This document shows, piece by piece, positions 7,552-14,595 of a stretch of DNA of 35,871 nucleotides. A model generated the notes under the pieces. The model was not told the origin of the DNA and ran no database searches. It saw only the letters and a list, made by a program, of their open reading frames with translations. Source of the DNA: Spirochaetia bacterium (lineage in GTDB: Bacteria; Spirochaetota; Spirochaetia; CADAEX01); the NCBI GenBank assembly GCA_024402405.1, contig JAKSTW010000015.1, positions 1-35,871 of the forward strand, read 5' to 3'. Made by a program: the position numbers and the translations under genes. Positions within the stretch are counted from its first letter, which is position 1; every line of letters begins with the position of its first letter.

Positions 7552-8817
7552 TCAGTCAAGAACTCTGTTCATTATAGACATGGCTTCCCTTATCTGCGCA
7601 GATGTGATGATAAGAGGAGGTGCTATGATAAGAACATTTCCATGGGTGTAAGTGCTGAATCCCTCATTCATCAGCCTGCTGATAAGGTCTGTCATATATT
7701 CATCGGACACCGGTTCCCGGGTAGCTCTGTCCCTGACCAGCTCAATTCCCGCGAAGAGACCGATGCATCTGATATCACCGATACAGGAATGCTTCTTATA
7801 AAGTTTTTTCAGCTCACGTGCCAGAACTTTTCCTGTGAAAGCAACCTTTGCAGGAATGTTCAGGCGCTCATACTCACTGATAACTGCCAGTCCCACAGCA
7901 CAGCCCATAGGATATCCGCTGCATGTGAGTCCGCTGACCAGCTGGTGGCTGTCGAAATATGAGGCGATCTCACGGCTTACAATGACACCGCCCAGAGGGA
8001 CGTAACCGCAGGTGATGCCCTTGGAGAATGTTATGATATCAGGCTCCACATCCCAGTTCTGGCAGGCAAACCATTTTCCGGTACGCAGCCATCCGGTCAT
8101 GACCTCATCGCATACCATGAGAATGCCATATTTGGTGCAGAGTTTTCTGACTCCCTGCATATATCCGGCAGGAGGAATGATGATGCCGTTGCTGCCAGTG
8201 ACACTCTCCATGAAAATGGCTGCGATCTGATCAGCACCCTCAAATATTATCTGCTGTTCCAGGCGGGAGAGATACCAGGCTGTGGCCTCCTCCTCTGACT
8301 TGAAGCCCATGTTGTCACGGTAAATATACGGATCAAAGAATTTGACAAATCCGCTGAGTCCCGGTTCTGCAGCAAACCGTCTGGACTCTCCTGACAGATT
8401 GGCTGCTCCGAAAGTAGCTCCGTGGTATGAACGGTAACGGCTCATGACTTTATAACGACCTGTGAAAGCACGGGCAATGCGCAGAGCATGTTCATTGGAC
8501 TCAGCCCCCCCTAAGGTGAAAAGGACTTTGCCCATGTTGGCAGGCGCAAGGCTGATTATCTTATTTGCCAGCTCCTGGCGTCCATCAACATCATAAGCGG
8601 GAGAGATATAGCAGATCCTGTCAGCCTGTTCTTTGATAGCTCTGATTATCTTTCTGTTATGATGTCCGATGTTCACATTAACAAGCTGGGATGTCATGTC
8701 ATAATAACGTTTTCCGTTATCATCCCAGAAAAATACGCCCTCGCTTTTCACAACCTTGATAGGATTGTAACCGCCCTGAACTTTCCATGGATACAAGCTG
8801 CAGCTGTCATTTATCAT
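7552..8817 (-). CDS. Class III PLP-dependent aminotransferase
   Basis: A 421-residue fold-type I aminotransferase. It has MTSQLVNVNIGHHNRKI, LFTLGGAESNEHALRIAR, SYHGATFGAANLSGE, the aspartate motif MVCDEVMTGWLRTGKWFA and the PLP lysine in ITFSKGITCGYVPLGG. These motifs resemble omega-amino acid or diamine:pyruvate transaminases, so the substrate is probably a terminal amine or omega-amino acid, but that is not settled. Its start overlaps the end of nudC by 11 bases, placing the two in one transcript. After the stop there is only a weak hairpin (GACTG-CCTCT-CAGTC, about 7542-7556). Confidence 0.88.
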   Translation of the reverse strand: MINDSCSLYPWKVQGGYNPIKVVKSEGVFFWDDNGKRYYDMTSQLVNVNIGHHNRKIIRAIKEQADRICYISPAYDVDGRQELANKIISLAPANMGKVLFTLGGAESNEHALRIARAFTGRYKVMSRYRSYHGATFGAANLSGESRRFAAEPGLSGFVKFFDPYIYRDNMGFKSEEEATAWYLSRLEQQIIFEGADQIAAIFMESVTGSNGIIIPPAGYMQGVRKLCTKYGILMVCDEVMTGWLRTGKWFACQNWDVEPDIITFSKGITCGYVPLGGVIVSREIASYFDSHQLVSGLTCSGYPMGCAVGLAVISEYERLNIPAKVAFTGKVLARELKKLYKKHSCIGDIRCIGLFAGIELVRDRATREPVSDEYMTDLISRLMNEGFSTYTHGNVLIIAPPLIITSAQIREAMSIMNRVLD

Positions 8818-9652
8818 TGCAATTACCCTTTGTCTTTATAAAATTATTTATAAGTTTCCTGCTGATACTTCCGCAAGGTGGAATATCAGGCATTGAATCG
8901 GCTTTGAACCAGTCAGCCTTTATTATCTCAACACCGTCAGGATGGAGCTCTCCGGATTCCCACTCGGCGGTAAAGCCAAGCATGAAAGAATTAGGGAACG
9001 GCCAGCACTGACTGCCGAAATATTTTATATTTTTTACTTTTATGCCGACCTCTTCCATTATCTCACGGTGGATGGTGTCCTCTGCACTCTCGCCGCTTTC
9101 AACAAATCCAGCCAGGATGCTGTACCGCCCTGCCGGGAAATTGCTGTTGGATGCCAGCAGAAGTCTGTCCCCCTTAGTCACCGCCACGATCACAGCAGGA
9201 GAAAGAAGAGGATAATCTGTACGTCCGCATGAAGTACAGACTTTGGCACGCTCTGTCCCTGATGGCCGCATAGGCGCACCGCAGGAAGGACAGAATTTCC
9301 AGCTTTCAGTCCACCGGCTTATATGCCATGCACGACATATAAGATTGAACATATCCTCACCGACAGCCATGAAAAGATCTCTCGGCAGAGCATAAGGATA
9401 ATTCGCCACACCGCAGCAGTTGTGATAAGGTTCCTCGGTCTCAAACACCTGAGCCGTAAAGACATTCTTTCCGTTCAGCTGGCCTATGTAAACAGGCTCT
9501 GTTGTTTTAAGTCCAAGTTCAGAAGGTCTGAGGAGTTCAGGAAAGCGGATCGAATCTCCGCTGCCAAAATAAAGAACTTTACCTTTTTTAAAAAGGAACC
9601 AGAATCCCCTTTGCTCAGTATTATCACAAAAAACACCTGGTACAAATTCCAT
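8807..9652 (-). CDS. nudC: NAD+ diphosphatase NudC (also NAD-RNA decapping type)
   Basis: A 281-residue NudC. It hydrolyses NAD(H) to NMN(H) and AMP, and family members remove NAD caps from RNA. A zinc ribbon has C121, C124, C139 and C142; the Nudix box GX5EX7REUXEEXGU spans 182-204; the NudC signature SQxWPFPxS is SQCWPFPNS (214-222), with Cys where Pro is usual. I choose the ATG at 9652 because GGAG sits six bases upstream; the longer frame begins at a TTG at 9700 with no ribosome site. A TTGACC at 9713-9708 could be the -35 of its promoter. It overlaps the aminotransferase gene. Confidence 0.93.
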   Translation of the reverse strand: MEFVPGVFCDNTEQRGFWFLFKKGKVLYFGSGDSIRFPELLRPSELGLKTTEPVYIGQLNGKNVFTAQVFETEEPYHNCCGVANYPYALPRDLFMAVGEDMFNLICRAWHISRWTESWKFCPSCGAPMRPSGTERAKVCTSCGRTDYPLLSPAVIVAVTKGDRLLLASNSNFPAGRYSILAGFVESGESAEDTIHREIMEEVGIKVKNIKYFGSQCWPFPNSFMLGFTAEWESGELHPDGVEIIKADWFKADSMPDIPPCGSISRKLINNFIKTKGNCNDK

Positions 9653-9726
9653 AAATTTCTCCACAGGTAGAAATTTAATACTATTTAGCACATAAAGCAA
9701 TATAACAGGTCAAAAATTCATTGATG

Positions 9727-9754
9727 ATGTCAGATGGATAACACAATCTGACAT
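9727..9754. repeat. Perfect 9-bp inverted repeat upstream of pyrKD
   Basis: ATGTCAGAT (9727-9735) and ATCTGACAT (9746-9754) flank a 10-base centre. It lies between divergent nudC and pyrK and has no T-run, so an operator is more likely than a terminator. The 9653-9858 interval otherwise holds only promoter-like sequence. Confidence 0.45.
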
Positions 9755-9822
9755 GACAGCTGCCTGCGTCGTCCTGAGTCGTCAGTCATCTTCAGTATCG
9801 CGGTGTATGTAAACAACTCCTA

Positions 9823-9858
9823 CTTGCAAAACCTCACCTTTCCCTATAAATTTGAATC
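9823..9858 (+). promoter_or_regulatory. Promoter of pyrK-pyrD, probably leaderless
   Basis: CTTGCA (9823-9828) is followed after 16 bases by TATAAA (9845-9850), which ends exactly eight bases before the pyrK ATG. No Shine-Dalgarno is present. Initiation about seven bases after the -10 would give an mRNA with no 5' leader, which also argues against classical leader attenuation of this pyrimidine operon. Confidence 0.5.
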
Positions 9859-10614
9859 ATGAAAAAACAAGAACTTGGAACTGTAATATCAAATATCCAG
9901 GCAGCAAAAAACCTTCATTTCATAAAAATAAGGATCCCGGAGATCGCTCCGCTGCTCAGACCTGGAAATTTCATCAGCATACTTCCCCCTGCACAGTCAG
10001 GAGCTTTTCTCAGAAGACCATTCTCAGTGGCAGATGTCAGCGGTGATACCATAACACTGGTCATCAAAGCAATCGGCAAAGCCACAGCAGCCATCACCGG
10101 ACTTGCAGCCGGGGACAGAGCCGAGATCATGGGACCTCTTGGACATGGTTATCCTGAATTTGACAGGAATAAAAAAATATGGCTCATAGGCGGCGGAACA
10201 GGCATAGCCTCCCTCCTTTTCCTGGAATCCGGCAGAAAAGGGTGCCAGGACAGACTGCTGTGGGGCGGCAGGACAAAGGATGAGATCCCGGAAGCCTGCA
10301 ATATTCCGTGCAGATGCTTCATCTCAACAGATGACGGCACTGCAGGAGAGAAAGGAACATCAATAGATGTGGCAAAAAAATGGCTGAAAACAGAACGGCC
10401 AGATATCATAGTCTCATGCGGACCTCGCGGTCTGCTGAAGGCGGTGAAGCAGCTGTCGGCAGAAACCAGCATCCCAGCCTGGATCTCTACAGAAGAATTC
10501 ATGGCATGCGGAATGGGAGCCTGTGCCGGATGCGCAGTTCCGCTGGAAAAAGGCGGTTATGCCAAGGCCTGTGCTGACGGTCCTGTGTTTAAGGCAGAAG
10601 AGGTGATTCTATGA
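9859..10614 (+). CDS. pyrK: Dihydroorotate dehydrogenase electron-transfer subunit PyrK
   Basis: A 251-residue ferredoxin reductase-like protein. It passes electrons from dihydroorotate oxidation in PyrD to NAD+ through FAD and a [2Fe-2S] cluster. The FAD motif is RRPFS (52-56), the nucleotide-binding glycine motif is GGGTGIA (111-117), and the cluster ligands are C217, C222, C225 and C238 (C-x4-C-x2-C-x12-C). It overlaps pyrD by four bases, so the two subunits are made together. The gene has no Shine-Dalgarno and appears to be read from a leaderless mRNA. Confidence 0.94.
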   Translation: MKKQELGTVISNIQAAKNLHFIKIRIPEIAPLLRPGNFISILPPAQSGAFLRRPFSVADVSGDTITLVIKAIGKATAAITGLAAGDRAEIMGPLGHGYPEFDRNKKIWLIGGGTGIASLLFLESGRKGCQDRLLWGGRTKDEIPEACNIPCRCFISTDDGTAGEKGTSIDVAKKWLKTERPDIIVSCGPRGLLKAVKQLSAETSIPAWISTEEFMACGMGACAGCAVPLEKGGYAKACADGPVFKAEEVIL

Positions 10615-11534
10615 ATACATCCACAAAAATAGGAAATCTGGAACTTAAGAATCCATTCATCGCAGCCAGCGGAACTTACGGTTATGGCGTGGAATACACT
10701 GATCTTTCTCCGGCTGACCGCTGGGGAGCTGTGATCCTCAAGTCTGTGTCACCTAAGCCAAGGCCAGGAAACGTTCCGCCAAGGTGCTGCGAGACAGACT
10801 GCGGTATGATAAATTCCATCGGACTGGCCAACGAGGGACTTGAAGTATATATGAAGGAAAAGATTCCTGCATTCAGGAAGGCATTCCCCGGTGCCACATG
10901 CATAGCAAGTCTGGCAGGTGAGACATTGGAAGAATTTCTCCTTCTGGCTGAAAAACTCTCAGAAATGCCTGAAATAAAAGCTTTTGAGCTGAATATCAGC
11001 TGTCCTAATGTGGCCAAAGGCGGTATGCACTTCGGTGCTGACGGAAATGCATCCTGCCAGCTGGTGAGAGAATGCAAGAAAATCAGCAAAGTCCCGGTCT
11101 GGGTAAAAGTCACACCATCCACAACAGATCCTGTGGGTGTGGCTGCAGCCTGCGCAGAAGCAGGAGCTGATGCAGTGGTCGCCACAAATACCATACCTGC
11201 CATGAAAATAGATGTTCGCAGATGCAGACCTGTACTGGGAAATATTTTCGGAGGGCTCTCCGGACCGGCCATCTTTCCTGCATCACTGAGGATCGCATAT
11301 CTCATACACCGTGCACTGCCAGAACTGCCTCTCATAGGCTGCGGCGGAGTTGACTGCGGCGAAAAAGCAGTTCAGTTCATCCTGGCTGGATGCAGCGCAG
11401 TGGAAATAGGAACTGCCACATTCAGAAATCCGGGAACAGAGCAGCTGTGTCTGGAATATCTGGAAAAATATATGGCAGAAATGAAATTTGGCTCCATAGA
11501 GGATTTCAGGGCATTGGCTCACAGAACAAACTGA
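10611..11534 (+). CDS. pyrD: Dihydroorotate dehydrogenase, class 1B catalytic subunit
   Basis: A 307-residue TIM-barrel flavoenzyme that oxidises dihydroorotate to orotate in pyrimidine synthesis. Visible marks are the N-terminal NPFIAASGTYGYG, the substrate segment MINSIGLANEGL, the active-site ELNISCPNV with the Cys base that defines class 1, VWVKVTPS, and the FMN phosphate segments FGGLSGPAIFP and LIGCGGVDCG. The neighbouring pyrK makes it class 1B (NAD-linked). The last 29 bases overlap the end of exbD on the other strand, so there is no room for an ordinary terminator between them. Confidence 0.95.
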   Translation: MNTSTKIGNLELKNPFIAASGTYGYGVEYTDLSPADRWGAVILKSVSPKPRPGNVPPRCCETDCGMINSIGLANEGLEVYMKEKIPAFRKAFPGATCIASLAGETLEEFLLLAEKLSEMPEIKAFELNISCPNVAKGGMHFGADGNASCQLVRECKKISKVPVWVKVTPSTTDPVGVAAACAEAGADAVVATNTIPAMKIDVRRCRPVLGNIFGGLSGPAIFPASLRIAYLIHRALPELPLIGCGGVDCGEKAVQFILAGCSAVEIGTATFRNPGTEQLCLEYLEKYMAEMKFGSIEDFRALAHRTN

Positions 11535-11898
11535 AATTTCTGACACCTGTCTTCTTCAGCATATCCACAGCTGATATCACACTCTGATATGGCATATCTG
11601 ATGCGGCATAGAGGAAGACAGGCGTTTCAGGGTCTTTCAGCATACACTCCCCCACTTTGTGCATCATCATAAAAGTCGATATGCTGTGTCCGTTGTATAA
11701 GAATCCCTGGTCTGAAATATGCAGTTCCATCGGTTCTGCAGCTGCGGATCCTGTGCCGGCATAGCTGTTTCCATAACCAAATGATGGCATGAAAGTTCCC
11801 ACCACAAGAAAAAAAATCAGCAGAAGGAAAGCCAGATCACTGAATATGCCTGAAGAGAGGAAGTCCATCCTTTTTTTTCGGCAGCGTGCTATTCTCAT
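11506..11898 (-). CDS. exbD: ExbD/TolR-family proton-channel protein
   Basis: A ~130-residue protein with one N-terminal membrane helix (SDLAFLLLIFFLVVGTFM) that carries the family's essential aspartate, followed by a periplasmic domain with the late GVRNFSL strand. With ExbB it converts the proton gradient into force on a partner such as TonB or TolA; none is in this window. I favour the ATG at 11898 because it overlaps the exbB stop in ATGA; an ATG at 11916 would add MSQAEY. The 3' end overlaps pyrD by 29 bases. Confidence 0.87.
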   Translation of the reverse strand: MRIARCRKKRMDFLSSGIFSDLAFLLLIFFLVVGTFMPSFGYGNSYAGTGSAAAEPMELHISDQGFLYNGHSISTFMMMHKVGECMLKDPETPVFLYAASDMPYQSVISAVDMLKKTGVRNFSLFCEPMP

Positions 11899-12512
11899 AT
11901 ATTCTGCCTGTGACATTCAGCCAGAATGATCTTGCAGCTGTTCTCAAGGGACACAATATATTTATCCGCCATCGCTGCATAGATATGATAGAAAACAACT
12001 GCAAACACAGCTATGATAAGACCGAAAGCTGTGGTAATAAGAGCCTCAAAAATACCGGATGCAGCCAGACGTGCACTTATATCATCGGCACGGGCAATAT
12101 CCATGAAAGTCCGGATCATACCGGTGACAGTTCCAAGAAATCCTGTGACAGGGGCAATGGAGCTTACAGCAGAAAGAATACCCAGGTGTCTTTCCACCAT
12201 GATACCGCTCCCGGAAATGGCAGCTTCAGCAATTTCCAGTGAATCAGGATCATCAATAATTGTACGGTAAACAGCGGCACAGAGTTTCTTGCCTGACTGC
12301 CTTTCAAGGATCTTACCGGCCGAAGCTCTGTCCCCTTTTTTCAATTCAGCAGACACCTCAGCAGCCAGATCTGAAGTGCGAAGATCTATGGTCAGGAAGA
12401 AAACAGCCTTTTCAAGAATCACAGCAACTGTGACCAGCGAAAAAACCGCAAGTACCCACATGAGCGGTCCGCCCAGCAGAAACAAATCCATCAGTCTGAT
12501 ATTCTCTTCCAT
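11895..12512 (-). CDS. exbB: ExbB/TolQ/MotA-family proton-channel protein
   Basis: A 205-residue protein with three hydrophobic segments, a cytoplasmic loop of about 90 residues between the first and second, and the family signature SSIAPVTGFLGTVTGMIRTF followed by SGIFEALITTAFGLIIAVFAV. It forms the pentameric channel around the ExbD dimer. I choose the ATG at 12512, which has GAGG five bases upstream; a longer frame from a TTG at 12572 lacks a ribosome site. It is divergent from sir2, and the two promoters appear to share a -35 box. Confidence 0.9.
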   Translation of the reverse strand: MEENIRLMDLFLLGGPLMWVLAVFSLVTVAVILEKAVFFLTIDLRTSDLAAEVSAELKKGDRASAGKILERQSGKKLCAAVYRTIIDDPDSLEIAEAAISGSGIMVERHLGILSAVSSIAPVTGFLGTVTGMIRTFMDIARADDISARLAASGIFEALITTAFGLIIAVFAVVFYHIYAAMADKYIVSLENSCKIILAECHRQNI

Positions 12513-12542
12513 AGCAACCTCATATCCAAATAAGTTTTCATA

Positions 12543-12572
12543 ATAATAACCTGAATATATTTCTGTGGACAA
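12543..12572 (-). promoter_or_regulatory. Promoter of exbB-exbD
   Basis: On the minus strand TTGTCC (12572-12567), then TTATTA at 17 bases (12549-12544) or TATTAT at 18 bases (12548-12543). The -35 hexamer is the complement of the sir2 -35. Confidence 0.45.
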
Positions 12573-12604
12573 TAGGATTTATTGCTGATAAAATAAATCC
12601 AGTC
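12566..12604 (+). promoter_or_regulatory. Promoter of the sirtuin operon, probably leaderless
   Basis: TGGACA (12566-12571), 17 bases, TAAAAT (12589-12594), then ten bases to the ATG at 12605 with no Shine-Dalgarno. The -35 lies on the same bases as the exbB -35 on the other strand. Confidence 0.5.
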
Positions 12605-13339
12605 ATGAAACAGTTTATTGATCTGCTTAAAAATTCAGAATATTGTGTGGTTTTCACAGGTGCCGGAGTGTCAACTCTGGCTGGAATCAAAGATTTCCGC
12701 GGCAAAAATGGCCTTTATAATACAGCCGGAGCCGATGCCGAGAAAATCTTCGACATAGATTATTTCAGGAAAGATCCATCTTTCTATTACAGGGCTGCAA
12801 AAAATTTCATATACAATCTGGAAGACAAAGTGCCGGCCATAGTGCATACAGAACTGGCCAGGCTTGAGAAAATGGGCATTGTGAAGGCTGTCATCACCCA
12901 GAATATTGACCTGCTCCATCAGAAAGCAGGCTCAAAGAAAGTCATAGAGGTCCACGGCTCACCTGAGATACACAGATGCAGAAAATGCGGCAAGATCTTT
13001 CACTTCAATGAGATCGTACCGGTAGTGCAGAAAGATGAAGTTCCCAAATGTGACAGATGCGGCGGAATAATAAAACCTGACATCACATTTTTCGGAGAAT
13101 CCCTTCCTCCGATGGCAGTCGATGAGGCCATATATGAGGCATCAAAAGCCGACCTGATGGTAATTCTGGGTTCCACACTGGTGGTTCAGCCAGCAGCATC
13201 TTTTCCGCTGTATGCGCTCAGAAACGGCGGCAAACTTGTCATCGTCAACAACATGGAGACTCCATTGGATTATCTGGCAGTACAGAGATATGATGACCTG
13301 GAGACTGTCTTTAATTATATATCAGAAAATTTGAAGTGA
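12605..13339 (+). CDS. Sir2-family NAD+-dependent protein deacylase
   Basis: A 244-residue single-domain sirtuin (CobB-like). It transfers acyl groups from lysine to NAD+, giving nicotinamide and O-acyl-ADP-ribose. The NAD site has GAGVS (19-23) and IKDFRG; TQNIDLLHQKAG holds Q99, N100 and D102; the general base is H117 in VHGS; the zinc site is C125, C128, C149 and C152. The loop after GAGVS reads TLAGIKDFRG in place of the usual SGIPDFRG, a modest departure. It lies four bases before a second, divergent SIR2-like gene and the two should be cotranslated. Substrates cannot be inferred. Confidence 0.93.
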   Translation: MKQFIDLLKNSEYCVVFTGAGVSTLAGIKDFRGKNGLYNTAGADAEKIFDIDYFRKDPSFYYRAAKNFIYNLEDKVPAIVHTELARLEKMGIVKAVITQNIDLLHQKAGSKKVIEVHGSPEIHRCRKCGKIFHFNEIVPVVQKDEVPKCDRCGGIIKPDITFFGESLPPMAVDEAIYEASKADLMVILGSTLVVQPAASFPLYALRNGGKLVIVNNMETPLDYLAVQRYDDLETVFNYISENLK

Positions 13340-13343
13340 GATC

Positions 13344-14321
13344 ATGTACAATTACAAAAGAATATTCATTTTAGGATCAGGTTTTTCAAAGGCAATATCA
13401 AAGAAGATGCCGTCTATGAGTGAACTTACAGAACAGCTTCAGTCCCCTGCCGGCAACAGATACAAAGAACTATGGGATACAGTCAGTTATTATAAAAAGC
13501 AATCAAACAACTCAGAATTGCTGTCTGTAGAAAATGTGACATCACTGATCCTCGGAAGACAGATCTTCTACAACAATGATATGCACCTCCATTACAGGAT
13601 ACTTAAGAATCAGATAATTCACTGGCTGTATGAAAAAATCGATACAGCAGCCCATAATGTGGATAATGACAAAATTCAGGGAGTGATCGATTTTATAAAA
13701 GGATGTGCCATAGGTGACAGGAACGGCAGAAAATCACTGGTCATGACTTTCAACTATGACCTTCTTCTGGAGAGACTTTTCAACCAGTATATTGCCAGCC
13801 CTGCCCTTAACATGAACTATGTGGTCAAACTGAGACGGTACTTCGATACTGATTTCGGAGAGAATAATATGTCAAAGGAATTGCAGGGAACTTTCCAATA
13901 TCTGAAACTCCACGGTTCTTTCAACTGGTTCAGATCCCCGGGAAGCCAGAACACAAACTTTGACAATGTTTTTCTGGTGACAGACTCAGACCAGAGCAGA
14001 GACCTCATTCACTACGATGACACTCCTGTATTTATCCCTATGGCATACGTCAAGGGTATTTTCCTCAGCGGAAGTTTTTACAATATACTGTGGAATATCG
14101 CATGGCGGTATCTGGAAACAGCTGATGAGATCATTTTCCTGGGATATGGATTCCCAGCCACAGATCTTGACAATATGGTCTGCTTTCTGCAGTTCAAGGA
14201 TAAAATAAAGCATATCGTAATAAAAGAAAACAATGATAAGATCCAGAGATTGAACAACATTTTCGGCAGCGAGAAAATCATCAATATGGATGCTTACGAC
14301 TACATTGTAAATATGATCTGA
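13344..14321 (+). CDS. SIR2-like (SIR2_2 type) protein, possible NADase
   Basis: A 325-residue protein with a divergent sirtuin fold: GSGFS (11-15) at the nucleotide loop, TFNYD with N137, LHGSFNW with H190, and a late FLGYGFPATDLDN (about 265-277). The N of the TxNYD motif and the H of the LHG motif correspond to catalytic residues of NAD-cleaving SIR2 domains in defence proteins such as ThsA and DSR. It has no zinc cysteines, so it is not a deacylase of the ordinary kind. There is no fused sensor domain, and the inserted middle (about 40-130) is helical. It follows the canonical sirtuin by four bases, an unusual pairing. Function is unknown; NAD cleavage is inferred. Confidence 0.75.
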   Translation: MYNYKRIFILGSGFSKAISKKMPSMSELTEQLQSPAGNRYKELWDTVSYYKKQSNNSELLSVENVTSLILGRQIFYNNDMHLHYRILKNQIIHWLYEKIDTAAHNVDNDKIQGVIDFIKGCAIGDRNGRKSLVMTFNYDLLLERLFNQYIASPALNMNYVVKLRRYFDTDFGENNMSKELQGTFQYLKLHGSFNWFRSPGSQNTNFDNVFLVTDSDQSRDLIHYDDTPVFIPMAYVKGIFLSGSFYNILWNIAWRYLETADEIIFLGYGFPATDLDNMVCFLQFKDKIKHIVIKENNDKIQRLNNIFGSEKIINMDAYDYIVNMI

Positions 14322-14595
14322 GATAGACCTGCCGTGCCAGCAGTGTGAACGGGAACCAGAGAGATCCCAGCACCACAGTGAATATAAAACCTTTTATCAG
14401 GATTCTCATATTGATGGCAAAAGTTATAGACGTTCCCTTTGACAGCAATGACTTATAGACCGGCAGCAATATGTGCTCCTGAGAAAAATTCATCACAGCA
14501 GGATATATGAACCAGAAGATCGCCAGCGGAAGAAAAAACAGCAGCAATATCATGGTTCCCCAGAAATATTTTTTCATCCGCGGTCTCAATTCCAT
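14281..14595 (-). CDS. Small two-helix membrane protein, unknown function
   Basis: A 104-residue protein (98 if the second ATG at 14577 is used) with two strong hydrophobic segments: about residues 11-35 (WGTMILLLFFLPLAIFWFIY) and about 66-90 (IKGFIFTVVLGSLWFPFTLLA). No family recognised. Its start overlaps the end of the Nudix-SGNH gene by ten bases, so it is probably cotranslated with it. Its last 41 bases overlap the SIR2-like gene on the other strand. The hydrophobic pattern and operon position support a real gene rather than an antisense shadow. Confidence 0.6.
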   Translation of the reverse strand: MELRPRMKKYFWGTMILLLFFLPLAIFWFIYPAVMNFSQEHILLPVYKSLLSKGTSITFAINMRILIKGFIFTVVLGSLWFPFTLLARQVYLRSYLQCSRKHPY

